Below are positions 9,341 through 18,921 of a stretch of DNA of 64,000 nucleotides, in pieces (the first letter of the stretch is position 1; every line of letters starts with the position of its first letter). Under the pieces are notes generated by a model. That model saw only the letters and a program-made list of their open reading frames with translations, was not told the DNA's origin and ran no database searches. The position numbers and the translations under genes are program-made. Source of the DNA: Streptomyces rhizosphaerihabitans (GTDB taxonomy: Bacteria; Actinomycetota; Actinomycetes; Streptomycetales; Streptomycetaceae); NCBI RefSeq assembly GCF_025399795.1, contig NZ_JAODTZ010000040.1:1-64000 (forward strand), written 5' to 3'.

Positions 9341-9726
9341 GCGGCTGGTGCACAGCACAGCACGGCGGGACGGGCCGGGACGAAGACCGGTCGGCCCACT
9401 CGGCCGAGGCCGGACGGGATTCCCGACGCCCCGAGGGCGGGCCGCGCCCCGTCCTTACGCTGCGGACCTGCGGGTTTTCCCAGCGGTCACGACACCTTCG
9501 GTGCAGTACGTCTCCGCTCGGCGGGTGCTCGTGGGACAGGTCGGCCGCCCCACCGCCATTCGGTCGGCTTCCCGGGGCAAGGCGTGACCCCGGACAGGGC
9601 TGCCCCGTTCACCTGAGTGGCGGAATCCGTGGCCGGATTGCGCCGCCGCAACGACCGCGACCCTGCGGATCCCCCACCAGGAGCCGAGCGCGCTCCAGGC
9701 GCACCGAGCGCGGAGGAAGCCACCCC
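9341..9726. other. Intergenic region, no gene found
   Basis: This 386-bp gap separates two genes on the same strand. It holds the GGAGGAAG ribosome site of the next gene at 9712-9719 and a weak 6-bp inverted repeat at 9391-9407. I find no convincing promoter or small gene. Confidence 0.5.
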
Positions 9727-11862
9727 ATGTCCTTGCCCCATCCGTCCTCGGCCCCCGACGGCGGCCGTCCGTCCGGGCGCGAGTCCGCCCAGCCCGTCAG
9801 GCGCGGGGACCCGTCGGCGGCCCCACGAGCGGGCCGTGACGCCGGTGCGCCCTCCGTCCCGGGAGGGCGTGGCCCCAGCGTTCCCAGGAAGTCCTTTCCT
9901 GTGCCGGGCCGTCCGGGGGACCTGCCGCCCGCCCACACCACCCTCATCTGCGTCGCTCTCCCAGGACTGGTGATCTCCACGGAGGAGGGACAGCTGAACG
10001 GCCGTGGGCTGGAGGGCTTCTACATGGCGGGTCGGCGGATACTGTCCCGCTGCCAGGTCCGGGTCGCGGGCCGGGAACCACTCGTGATGCAGGCCCGGAT
10101 GCTCGCGGCCGACCGGGCCCGCTTCGTGGGTACGCTGCGCGCTTCCCCCGACGCCGGCCCGGACCCGGACCTGGTCGTCGAAAGAACGCGCCACGCGGAC
10201 GGCACCGAGCTGATCACGTTGCGCAGCTCGGCCCCCCGGGCACTGCGCCTGCCCGTCGAGGCCGCCCTCGGGACGGATCTAGCGGAACTGGGCGACGTCG
10301 CCTCGGGCCGGGCCGGGCCCGAGCTGCCGGCCAGCGTCCACGCCGCCGGCCTGCGCTGGTCCTGCCCCACGGGGTACGTGACCGTCACCGCCGACCCGCC
10401 GCCCACCGACGCCCTGGCCTCGGCGGGACTGCTGCGCTGGGAACTCGAACTGCCACCGGGCGGCACCGTCACCGTGGAACTGCGCGTCCGGCCCGACGGC
10501 CAGGGACCGATCAGAGCGGTGGGCAGTGGCTCGGCGAGCCCGTTCGCCGAGGCCCGGGTGCTGAGCGACCGGCCCGGGGTCGAAGCGCTCCTGCGCACCT
10601 GCGTCGGTGACCTTCGGGCCCTGCTCCTGCGCGACCCCCGGCATCCGGCCGACACGCACCTCGCGGCGGGAGCGCCCTGGCGCTGCGGACTGGCGCCGGC
10701 CGAGGCACTGGCCGCGGCCCGGATGACCCTGCCGCTCGGTACGCGTCTCGCCGCGGGCACGCTGCGCACCCTCGCCCGCACCCAACTCGCCGGTCCGGGA
10801 CCGCGCTCCGGACTGATTCCGGGACCGCTCCGGGACAGCGGGCCACACCTGCCGCCGGGATGCACGGCGACCGAGGCGACGCTGCTCTTCCCCGTGCTTC
10901 TCGCGGAGGCCCGGCGCTGGGGACTGGCCGAGCGGGAGGTCGAGGAGCTGCTGCCGGCGGCCGACCGGTGTCTGGACTGGCTGCGGACGACGGTCGGCGA
11001 CAGCACCTATATGCCCGATCCGCAGCCGGGCGGACCGCTCCGCTGCGAGACACAGGCGCACGCGCATCGTGCGGCCCTGCTCGGCGCCGATCTGCTCGAC
11101 GCGCACGGTCGGACGGGTGGTACGGCGCTGCGTCAGTGGGCCTGGGCGTTGCGGACGGCATTCCGTGACGACTTCTGGGTAGAAGACCGGGCCGGTGGCA
11201 GACCGGCCGGCGCCCGCACCCCGGACGGGCGCCTCGTGCCCCAGCTCGGTTCGAGCGCCGCCCATCTCCTCGACACCGGACTGCTGGGTTCCGGAGAGCT
11301 GGCCCCGGGTCTGCTCGACAAGGCGCGGACCGAACAGCTCGCGCGGCTGCTCGGCGGCCCGGCCATGGACTCGGGCTGGGGGTTGCGCAGCCTCGGGGCG
11401 AAGGAGGCGGCGTACAACCCGTTCGGCCATCGCAGCGGGGCCGTGCGCGTCCAGGAGACGGCCGTCGCCGTCACCGGACTCGCCTCCGCGGGCTACGAGA
11501 AGGAGGCCGGCGCCCTGCTGCGCGGCGTTCTGGCAGCGGCCGACTCCTTCGGCAGCCGGCTGCCCGAGATGTACGCGGGGGAGCAGCGCACGCGGGGGAG
11601 CGCCCCGCTTCCCCATCCGGCCGCCTCCCGGCCGGCGGCCACCTCCGCGGCCGCCGGGGTGTCGCTGCTCACCTCCCTGGCCGGGATCCGCCCCGATGCC
11701 CCCGCGGGAACCGTGACGCTGCGCCCGTTCCGCGCTGCGCCCCTGGGGGAGATCGCGCTGACAGGCCTGCGGATCTCGGGCGCCCCCTTCTCCGTCCGCG
11801 TCAGCAGACTCGGTCTCGCCATGGTCGAGGAGGCCGACGACGGACTGCAGCTGGGGATGTGA
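9727..11862 (+). CDS. Glycogen debranching-like protein (GDE N-terminal domain / amylo-alpha-1,6-glucosidase type)
   Basis: The 711-residue product starts with a 75-residue disordered Pro/Arg region. An N-terminal glycogen-debranching domain follows, recognisable from TTLICVALPGLVISTEEGQL and GRGLEGFYMAGRRILSRCQV, which are typical of bacterial amylo-alpha-1,6-glucosidases. The C-terminal two thirds should form the six-hairpin glycosidase fold (for example TLPLGTRLAAGTLRTLART and GWGLRSLGAKEAAYNPFGHR). The start has a perfect GGAGG site at 7-9 bases. It may act on branched alpha-glucans in the cytoplasm, but I cannot assign the catalytic residues with certainty, so the activity is inferred. 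Confidence 0.85.
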   Translation: MSLPHPSSAPDGGRPSGRESAQPVRRGDPSAAPRAGRDAGAPSVPGGRGPSVPRKSFPVPGRPGDLPPAHTTLICVALPGLVISTEEGQLNGRGLEGFYMAGRRILSRCQVRVAGREPLVMQARMLAADRARFVGTLRASPDAGPDPDLVVERTRHADGTELITLRSSAPRALRLPVEAALGTDLAELGDVASGRAGPELPASVHAAGLRWSCPTGYVTVTADPPPTDALASAGLLRWELELPPGGTVTVELRVRPDGQGPIRAVGSGSASPFAEARVLSDRPGVEALLRTCVGDLRALLLRDPRHPADTHLAAGAPWRCGLAPAEALAAARMTLPLGTRLAAGTLRTLARTQLAGPGPRSGLIPGPLRDSGPHLPPGCTATEATLLFPVLLAEARRWGLAEREVEELLPAADRCLDWLRTTVGDSTYMPDPQPGGPLRCETQAHAHRAALLGADLLDAHGRTGGTALRQWAWALRTAFRDDFWVEDRAGGRPAGARTPDGRLVPQLGSSAAHLLDTGLLGSGELAPGLLDKARTEQLARLLGGPAMDSGWGLRSLGAKEAAYNPFGHRSGAVRVQETAVAVTGLASAGYEKEAGALLRGVLAAADSFGSRLPEMYAGEQRTRGSAPLPHPAASRPAATSAAAGVSLLTSLAGIRPDAPAGTVTLRPFRAAPLGEIALTGLRISGAPFSVRVSRLGLAMVEEADDGLQLGM

Positions 11863-11960
11863 CGGCGCGGTGAGCGTCTCGGACCGAGGGCCCTCGGCGG
11901 CGGGGTGCCGTACCGGACGGAAGTCGATCAACCAGGGACAGGGCCTGAAGGAGGTGTTTA

Positions 11961-11982
11961 TCGTCAGGCAGACGACTATGAT
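11961..11982 (+). promoter_or_regulatory. Operator-like inverted repeat and -10 element of the NUDIX regulator
   Basis: TCGTC-AGGCA-GACGA (11961-11975) is a perfect 5-bp inverted repeat. It directly abuts TATGAT (11977-11982), a good -10 hexamer 7 bases from the ATG. The repeat would occupy the promoter spacer, a typical repressor position. Autoregulation by the NUDIX/winged-helix product is inferred. Confidence 0.5.
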
Positions 11983-11988
11983 CGCGGC

Positions 11989-12747
11989 ATGCCCTACGAC
12001 CCGTCAGCCTTTCCGCCCTTCGCCGTGACCGTGGACCTGGTCGTGCTGACCGTGCGCCGCCATGCCCTGTGCGCGTTGGCGGTACGGCGGGGCGAGCAGC
12101 CGTTCCAGGGGCGATGGGCACTGCCCGGCGGCTTCGTGCGGACCGACGAGGACCTCGCCCAGGCCGCGGCACGCGAGCTCGCCGAGGAGACGGGCCTGTG
12201 CGCCCACGACCCCTCCGTGCCCGCGCAGGACAACGGTGCGCACCTGGAGCAGCTCGCGACCTACGGAGACCCCAAGCGCGACCCCCGGATGCGAGTGGTC
12301 AGCGTCGCGCATCTCGCCCTCGCCCCCGACCTGCCCGCGCCCCGGGCGGGCGGCGACGCGAACAGTGCACGCTGGGCACCGGTCGAGGAACTGCTGCAGC
12401 AGGGAGGGTACGGGCGTGACGGGGAACAGGCGGCGCCCCTCGCCTTCGACCACGCGCAGATCCTCTCGGACGGCGTGGAGCGCGCCCGCTCCAAGATCGA
12501 GTACTCGTCGCTGGCGACCGCCTTCTGCCCGACCGAGTTCACGGTGGGCGAGCTGCGCCGTGTCTATGAGGCCGTGTGGGGTGTTGTGCTCGACCCGCGC
12601 AACTTCCACCGCAAGGTGACCGGCACGCCGGGCTTCCTGGTGCCCACCGGGGGCACGACCACACGCCAGGGCGGCCGCCCCGCCCAGTTGTTCCGCGCGG
12701 GCGGCGCCACGCTGCTCAACCCGCCGATGCTGCGCCCCGAGGTCTGA
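11989..12747 (+). CDS. NUDIX domain protein with C-terminal winged helix (NrtR-like)
   Basis: This 252-residue protein has an intact NUDIX box (GGFVRTDEDLAQ, then AAARELAEETGL), so hydrolase chemistry may be retained. The C-terminal part (SSLATAFCPTEFTVGELRRV, then VWGVVLDPRNFHRKV) matches the winged-helix domain of NrtR-type regulators, which sense ADP-ribose and control NAD metabolism in other bacteria. No NAD gene is adjacent here. The ATG lacks a ribosome site and a -10-like TATGAT sits 7 bases upstream, so the transcript is probably leaderless. An ADP-ribose-type hydrolase without a regulatory role is the alternative. Confidence 0.85.
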   Translation: MPYDPSAFPPFAVTVDLVVLTVRRHALCALAVRRGEQPFQGRWALPGGFVRTDEDLAQAAARELAEETGLCAHDPSVPAQDNGAHLEQLATYGDPKRDPRMRVVSVAHLALAPDLPAPRAGGDANSARWAPVEELLQQGGYGRDGEQAAPLAFDHAQILSDGVERARSKIEYSSLATAFCPTEFTVGELRRVYEAVWGVVLDPRNFHRKVTGTPGFLVPTGGTTTRQGGRPAQLFRAGGATLLNPPMLRPEV

Positions 12748-12857
12748 GAGGGGCGGCGGACGCGGTTCCGGGCCCCGGAACCCTGGCGTGTTCGCGAGAG
12801 CCGCGAGGCCTGTCGGAGACAAGCCGCATGGTGCCCGAAAAATCGTAAATGTCGCGC

Positions 12858-12863
12858 TATCTT
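12858..12863 (+). promoter_or_regulatory. -10 hexamer TATCTT, probable leaderless promoter
   Basis: TATCTT ends 7 bases before the GTG of the ABC gene, in an AT-rich patch without a ribosome site. Transcription would start at or next to the start codon. No convincing -35 is visible. Confidence 0.45.
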
Positions 12864-12870
12864 GCTTTGA

Positions 12871-14631
12871 GTGATCCAGGCCATCGGACTGACCAGCAAT
12901 ACCCGCGAGGCGCGTCCGCCCGCCGTTGACGACGTGTCCTTCGAGGCGCCCGCGGGTCGCGTCACAGCGCTTCTCGGAGCCCCGGGCGCGGGCAAGACGA
13001 CGGCGCTGAAGCTGATGCTCGAACTCCAACAGGGTCGTGGAATCACCTACTTCCGAGGTAGGCCGCTGCATCGGACCGCCCATCCCTCGCGTGAAGTCGG
13101 CGTGCTCATGGGCGAGGTGCCGGGACATCCCGCACGCACGGTTCGCGGCCAGCTCCGCATGCTGTGCGCCGCCGCCGGAGTACCCGTGCGCCGGGCGGAC
13201 GAGGTCCTCGAAGTGGTCGGGCTCGTCGGCCTCCGCGACGAGCGCCTGGGCACGCTCTCCCGCGGCATGGACCGGCGGCTCGGACTGGCCTGCGCGCTCC
13301 TGTCCGACCCGCACACCCTCGTGCTCGACGACCCCGCGGACGGACTGTCCGTCAGGGAGGGCCGCTGGCTGCACGGAATTCTGCGCGCACACGCGACACA
13401 GGGCGGCACGGTGCTGTTCGCCACGGGCGACCCAAGAGAGGCCGCGCGAACCGCCGACCGGGTCGTCACGCTGGAGCAGGGCCGCCTCGTCGCCGACCAG
13501 GAGGCCGCGGAGTTCGCCCGCACCCGGCTCCGGCCCCGGGTCGCCGTCCGCAGTCCGCACGCCGCGCGTCTCGGCTCCCTCCTGACCAAGGAGGCCCGCA
13601 CGGCGCAGCGTTCCGTCGAAGTCGTGCGCGAGGAGGGCAACCGGCTCTCGGTGTACGGCAGCACCTGCGCCGACGTCGGCGAGACGGCCTTCCGGCACGG
13701 CATCCTCGTACACCAACTCGCGGACGAGACAGGTGACATGGGGCCCGCGCCGACCACGTCCGAGGAGGAGGCGGAGCCTCCGGTCGATGAGCCGCTCCCC
13801 TCCGGGACACCGGCCGCGAACGACCTTTCCGCCCTTCCGCCGCCCATCGCCGTACGCCAGGCCCGGAGCCCGCTGCGCCCCCTGCGCTACGAACTGCGCA
13901 GAGCCGCCGGTGTCGGCACCGGTTACCTCACCGCGGCCGCCGTTCTCATCACCTCGGTCGTCCTGTCGGTCCTCCTGGCCAGAATCGGTCACACGCCCCA
14001 GCCGCGGCTGCTGGCCGCGTGGCCGCGGGAACTCCCGCTGCCGCCCGCCGCGCTCGGCGCCGGGCTGCTGGGCGCCGTCGCCTTCGGCGAGGAGTTCCGT
14101 CACCCCGCCCTGGCCGCGGACCGCGGCACCGTCCCGCGTCGGCTGGGGCTGCTGACCGCCAAGCTCCTCGTCGCCTCGGCCACCGCGCTGATGCTGGCGT
14201 TCCTCGCGGTGGGATGCGACCTCGAAATGCTCTACCTCGTCTACGGGCGGGAGCTCACCGGAGTTCCATCGGACTGGCTTTCGCTGAGCGCGAGTTGGTT
14301 CGGCCTCGTGGTGGGCTGCGCGTGGGCGGGCGTGCTGGCGGCCGGCATCTTCCGGTCCACCGCCGCCGGGCTCGCGGCGGTGCTCGCCGTGCCGGTCGCC
14401 GTCGTACCGCTCGTACAAAAGGTCTTGCAGGGGCCGCCTGTGCGGTCGGCGGCCGGGTTCCCGGAGCGGCTTCGGGAACTGGTTCTCATGCAGTGGCCGT
14501 TCGGCGGGGAGCGCTACCTGGCGGCCGGTGTGCGCGTGCTCGCCCAACCTGTGGGCGGGGCCCTGATGTTGTCGCTGGCCGCCCTGCTCTGCGCATATCT
14601 GCTCACCACCCTGCGGAGCCGGGTCCGATGA
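12871..14631 (+). CDS. ABC transporter fusion: ATP-binding domain plus membrane domain
   Basis: The 586-residue protein joins an ABC ATPase (about 1-230) to a C-terminal membrane part (about 330-580, roughly six hydrophobic segments), with an acidic linker between. Walker A is intact (GAPGAGKTT, 36-44). Other motifs deviate: the signature is LSRGM (129-133), the Walker B catalytic Glu position is Asp (VLDDP, D154), and the H-loop His is Gly (FATGD, G186). ATP hydrolysis may therefore be weak or absent, with a mainly structural or regulatory ATPase half. The substrate is unknown. The gene sits between the NUDIX regulator and whiH. Its GTG start has no ribosome site and is probably leaderless. 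Confidence 0.87.
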   Translation: MIQAIGLTSNTREARPPAVDDVSFEAPAGRVTALLGAPGAGKTTALKLMLELQQGRGITYFRGRPLHRTAHPSREVGVLMGEVPGHPARTVRGQLRMLCAAAGVPVRRADEVLEVVGLVGLRDERLGTLSRGMDRRLGLACALLSDPHTLVLDDPADGLSVREGRWLHGILRAHATQGGTVLFATGDPREAARTADRVVTLEQGRLVADQEAAEFARTRLRPRVAVRSPHAARLGSLLTKEARTAQRSVEVVREEGNRLSVYGSTCADVGETAFRHGILVHQLADETGDMGPAPTTSEEEAEPPVDEPLPSGTPAANDLSALPPPIAVRQARSPLRPLRYELRRAAGVGTGYLTAAAVLITSVVLSVLLARIGHTPQPRLLAAWPRELPLPPAALGAGLLGAVAFGEEFRHPALAADRGTVPRRLGLLTAKLLVASATALMLAFLAVGCDLEMLYLVYGRELTGVPSDWLSLSASWFGLVVGCAWAGVLAAGIFRSTAAGLAAVLAVPVAVVPLVQKVLQGPPVRSAAGFPERLRELVLMQWPFGGERYLAAGVRVLAQPVGGALMLSLAALLCAYLLTTLRSRVR

Positions 14632-14679
14632 CGTGACGACCGTCCGCAACCTTCCGTTCCCCCTGTGCGCACAACTCCC

Positions 14680-14706
14680 CGAAGAACGCCCATTTCTTTC
14701 CGATAA
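14680..14706 (+). promoter_or_regulatory. Candidate sigma-WhiG promoter of whiH
   Basis: TCCGATAA at 14699-14706 matches the WhiG -10 consensus GCCGATAA at 7 of 8 positions. CGAA at 14680-14683 is 15 bp upstream in the -35 place (consensus TAAA, a weak match). It is about 92 bp before the whiH start. That whiH is a direct WhiG target in S. coelicolor is established; this exact site is inferred. Confidence 0.5.
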
Positions 14707-14798
14707 GGCGTCAATTGCGACGGGGTGAGCGATCACCCTTTCGTGTGCTTTTCACCAAAGACCTCAAGGGAGTTGGAGTCGACGCCGACAAAAGACCC

Positions 14799-15686
14799 GT
14801 GAGTACCCTTGCGCAGACCATGATGACCGCCGCCCGTTCCTCAGACTCCGGCCTGGCCGGACCGGGTGAACTCGACCGTTACCCCTACACCGACGCTTCC
14901 GGTGTCGACCGCGTGGGCCCCCCTGTGTGGGAGAGCGCCGAGCCGGAGCTCGGCCGCGTCGGCCGACGCGGCGCCGGCAGCCGCGGACGCGGGCTGCACG
15001 GCCAGCTCGTCCAGCAGCTGGGCCAGATGATCGTCTCCGGAGACCTCGGCGCGGACCGCCCGCTCGTGCCCGAGGAGATCGGCCAGCGGTTCGAGGTCTC
15101 CCGGACCGTCGTCCGTGAGTCGCTCCGTGTCCTGGAGGCCAAGGGGCTGGTCAGTGCCCGCCCGAACGTCGGCACGCGTGTGCGTCCCGTCAGCGACTGG
15201 AATCTTCTCGACCCGGACATCATCGAATGGCGGGCCTTCGGACCGCAGCGGGACGACCAGCGGCGCGAGCTGAGCGAGCTTTGCTGGACCATCGAGCCGC
15301 TCGCCGCCCGCCTCGCGGCCGGACACGGGCGCGAGGAGATCCAGCAGCGGCTCGGCGACATGGTCGAGATCATGGGCCACGCCATGTCGCAGGGTGATTC
15401 CCTCACCTTCTCGCGGGCCGACGCCGAGTTCCATTCGCTGCTCATCCAGCTCGCGGGCAACCGGATGCTGGAGCACCTCTCCGGGATCGTGTCGGCGGCG
15501 CTCCAGGTCTCCGGCGGCCCGGTCACCGGCTGTGACCGGCCGAACGACGCCTCGCTCGGACACCATGCCCGCATCGTCGACGCCCTTGCGGCCGCCGACG
15601 GCGCGGCGGCCGAGACGGCCATGCGCCAGCTCCTCACCGTCCACCCCGAGGTGGAGCGTGTCGTGCCCGCGCCGCGCGAGCACTGA
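14799..15686 (+). CDS. whiH: WhiH-type sporulation regulator, GntR family
   Basis: The 295-residue product has a GntR winged helix at about 63-130 (PEEIGQRFEVSRTVVRESLR is the recognition part) and a C-terminal FCD effector-binding domain (about 150-285). The GTG at 14799 gives MSTLAQT..., the N-terminus and length I recall for WhiH; a longer frame from 14715 would run through the probable promoter. In Streptomyces, WhiH is needed for septation of aerial hyphae during sporulation. Its place immediately before hrdB matches S. coelicolor. A 21-bp perfect hairpin ends the unit. The effector is unknown. Confidence 0.9.
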   Translation: MSTLAQTMMTAARSSDSGLAGPGELDRYPYTDASGVDRVGPPVWESAEPELGRVGRRGAGSRGRGLHGQLVQQLGQMIVSGDLGADRPLVPEEIGQRFEVSRTVVRESLRVLEAKGLVSARPNVGTRVRPVSDWNLLDPDIIEWRAFGPQRDDQRRELSELCWTIEPLAARLAAGHGREEIQQRLGDMVEIMGHAMSQGDSLTFSRADAEFHSLLIQLAGNRMLEHLSGIVSAALQVSGGPVTGCDRPNDASLGHHARIVDALAAADGAAAETAMRQLLTVHPEVERVVPAPREH

Positions 15687-15758
15687 TCGCGCACCGAGGG
15701 GGACGCGGTCCGGAGTGTGTGCGCGTCCGTGGCGTCGCCCGGCCGACGAACCAACGCT

Positions 15759-15805
15759 CGTCGGGACCCCACCGAATCCCTCGTGGATTCGGTGGGGTCC
15801 CGACG
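15759..15805 (+). terminator. Strong hairpin terminator after whiH
   Basis: A 21-bp perfect stem (15759-15779 with 15785-15805) closes on the 5-base loop CTCGT. It should isolate hrdB transcription from whiH. There is no T-run, as is common in Streptomyces. Confidence 0.9.
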
Positions 15806-15821
15806 GCGCGACCGGGCGGCG

Positions 15822-15853
15822 GATCATGATCTGACCTGGTCTGACATGATCTG
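15822..15853 (+). promoter_or_regulatory. Palindrome and 20-bp-spaced direct repeat upstream of hrdB
   Basis: GATCATGATC (15822-15831) is a perfect palindrome. CATGATCTG occurs at 15825-15833 and again at 15845-15853, exactly 20 bp apart, so both copies face the same side of the helix. The pair lies about 50 bp upstream of the likely hrdB -35. A regulator-binding site is inferred. Confidence 0.4.
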
Positions 15854-15902
15854 CCATCTTTTGGGCGCTTACGGGGTGTGACTCGGGCCACGCAGATTGG
15901 GC

Positions 15903-15929
15903 GTAACGCTCTTCGGGGCAGCGCGATGA
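15903..15929 (+). promoter_or_regulatory. Candidate hrdB promoter (ECF-like)
   Basis: GTAAC (15903-15907) and CGATGA (15924-15929) are separated by 16 bp. The AAC-type -35 resembles those used by ECF sigma factors, which fits published work in which hrdB transcription depends on the sigma factor ShbA. The leader to the GTG start would be about 160 bases. I see no other supported gene in the 15687-16094 interval. Confidence 0.5.
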
Positions 15930-16094
15930 CCTAAGAGGTGATAGCCGAGGAGGGAATACAGACGCCATGTGTGGCGCTGTGTATCTTCCCGGCCCCCGCC
16001 CGCGCCGTCGGCCCATCCCCAGTCGGCGGTCGTCGGTTCCTGTCCATAATGGACGGGGCCGGAAGCCGTTTTCCAACGTTCCGAGAGGTTGTTC

Positions 16095-17630
<1,536 letters not shown>

Positions 17631-17649
17631 GCCTCGGCCGCACGTCGAC

Positions 17650-17683
17650 GATGGCCCGACTCCCCATGGGGGGTCGGGCCATC
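17650..17683 (+). terminator. Terminator after hrdB
   Basis: GATGGCCCGAC (17650-17660) pairs with GTCGGGCCATC (17673-17683). The loop itself contains CCCC/GGGG, which extends the stem. It begins 20 bp after the hrdB stop. Confidence 0.85.
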
Positions 17684-17762
17684 GACGTATGCGCGGAGTG
17701 CGTGCCTTCGCTCACTGGATCACTCTGGGTGTTCCACGACCGTCCCAGTGTGAGGAGCGCGC

Positions 17763-18581
17763 ATGCGCCGTCCCTACGTCCCGACGCTGGCCCTTGCGGC
17801 CGCCGCAGCGGTGATACCGCTGACCTCCCCTGCCCTGGCGTCCTCCGACAGCGTTGTCATCGGAAGTCGTCCGGTCCGGATCTCCGAGAGTCCGTGGACG
17901 GTCGCGCTGTCCAGCCGTGACCGGTTCGGGGGAACACGCGCGGGGCAGTTCTGCGGAGGAGTGGTCATCGGTCCGACCACGGTCCTGACCGCGGCCCACT
18001 GCCTCGGCGACGACGTGCTGGGGGCGCCGCCGCACCAGGCAGGCGATCTGAAGGTCATCGCGGGGCGCGAGGATCTGATGTCCGGCGAGGGCAAGGAGAT
18101 CCCCGTACGCGACATCTGGGTCAACCCGCACTACGACAGTGATACCAACGCCGGGGACTTCGGCGTGCTGACGCTTGCGAAGCCGCTGCCGGCCGCCTCC
18201 GTGATCCGTATGGCCCCTTCCGGCGATCCGGCGTACGGGCCGGGGACCGCCGCCGTGGTCTACGGCTGGGGCGATCTGACGGGCGGCGGCGACTACGCGA
18301 GCAGCCTGCGGGCCGCGGATGTGCACGTGCTGTCCGACGCCTCGTGCGAGCGGGCCTATCCCGGCAGCGAGGCCGGGACCTACGACGCGGCGTCCATGGT
18401 GTGCGCCGGGGAGCAGGCGGGCGGCCATGACGCCTGTCAGGGGGACAGCGGGGGGCCGCTGGTCGCCCGGGGCCGACTCATCGGCCTGGTGTCGTGGGGG
18501 AGCGGCTGTGGGCGTGCAGGGAGCCCGGGTGTCTACACGCGGGTCTCGGAGGTGGTCCAAGCCCTCGACGCGGGCCGCTGA
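17763..18581 (+). CDS. Secreted trypsin-like serine protease (S1 family)
   Basis: The 272-residue precursor has a Sec signal peptide (about 1-27, ending ALA-SS). The catalytic triad is complete: H79 in TAAHC, D132 in AGDFGVL, and S229 in CQGDSGG. D223, six residues before the Ser, is the trypsin specificity position, so cleavage after Arg or Lys is expected. The Cys pairs of the S1 fold are present. GAGGAGC lies upstream of the ATG. It is secreted and has its own unit after the hrdB terminator. Whether it is activated by propeptide removal is unclear, since the propeptide would be very short (VVIGSRP). Confidence 0.93.
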   Translation: MRRPYVPTLALAAAAAVIPLTSPALASSDSVVIGSRPVRISESPWTVALSSRDRFGGTRAGQFCGGVVIGPTTVLTAAHCLGDDVLGAPPHQAGDLKVIAGREDLMSGEGKEIPVRDIWVNPHYDSDTNAGDFGVLTLAKPLPAASVIRMAPSGDPAYGPGTAAVVYGWGDLTGGGDYASSLRAADVHVLSDASCERAYPGSEAGTYDAASMVCAGEQAGGHDACQGDSGGPLVARGRLIGLVSWGSGCGRAGSPGVYTRVSEVVQALDAGR

Positions 18582-18608
18582 GAGCTCTTGGCGATGCGGT
18601 ACGAGTGC

Positions 18609-18644
18609 GGGCGGCCACTCCCTGTGCCCAGGGGGTGACCGCCC
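18609..18644. terminator. Bidirectional hairpin between convergent genes
   Basis: GGGCGG (18609-18614) pairs with CCGCCC (18639-18644). A further imperfect inner stem contains TCCCT and AGGGG. It lies between the protease and the convergent small gene. Confidence 0.6.
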
Positions 18645-18690
18645 ACTCACCGGCCTGTCGCCGGCACCCGCTCGTCGTTGATGCGAAGGG

Positions 18691-18921
18691 TCAGCGATCT
18701 TCGTCGTTGACGCTCTCGGGAACGGACGTGAGCCGCTCCGTCTCGTCCTGTATCTCAGCGGCGATCTTCTTGAGTTCCGGCTCGAACTTGCGACCGTGGT
18801 GGGCGCAGAAGAGCAGTTCTCCGCCGCTCAGGAGGACGACGCGCAGATATGCCTGGGCGCCGCAACGGTCGCAGCGGTCAGCGGCCGTCAGCGGGCTCGC
18901 GGGGGTCAGAACAGTAGTCAC
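18691..18921 (-). CDS. Small DUF7455-type protein with zinc-ribbon-like Cys
   Basis: This 76-residue protein has Cys 17 and 20 (CDRC) and Cys 39 with His 41-42 (CAHH). That arrangement suggests one bound zinc, followed by an acidic amphipathic helix (KFEPELKKIAAEIQDETERL). It is a conserved actinobacterial small protein that I place in DUF7455 from memory; its function is unknown. It is divergent from parE with a 441-bp gap, and the neighbourhood is conserved in Streptomyces. A role with DNA topology is only a guess from position. Confidence 0.8.
   Translation of the reverse strand: MTTVLTPASPLTAADRCDRCGAQAYLRVVLLSGGELLFCAHHGRKFEPELKKIAAEIQDETERLTSVPESVNDEDR

Noticed and set aside
7442..9358. 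Large N-terminal extension of the RecQ reading frame
   Set aside because: It runs antisense to the DUF4192 gene. Open frames on the opposite strand are expected at this GC content, and RecQ homology begins just after 7441.
12004..14736. Minus-strand frame of 910 codons over the NUDIX and ABC genes
   Set aside because: It is antisense to two well-supported genes, lacks recognisable domains, and its Gly/Arg-rich composition is that of a shadow frame.
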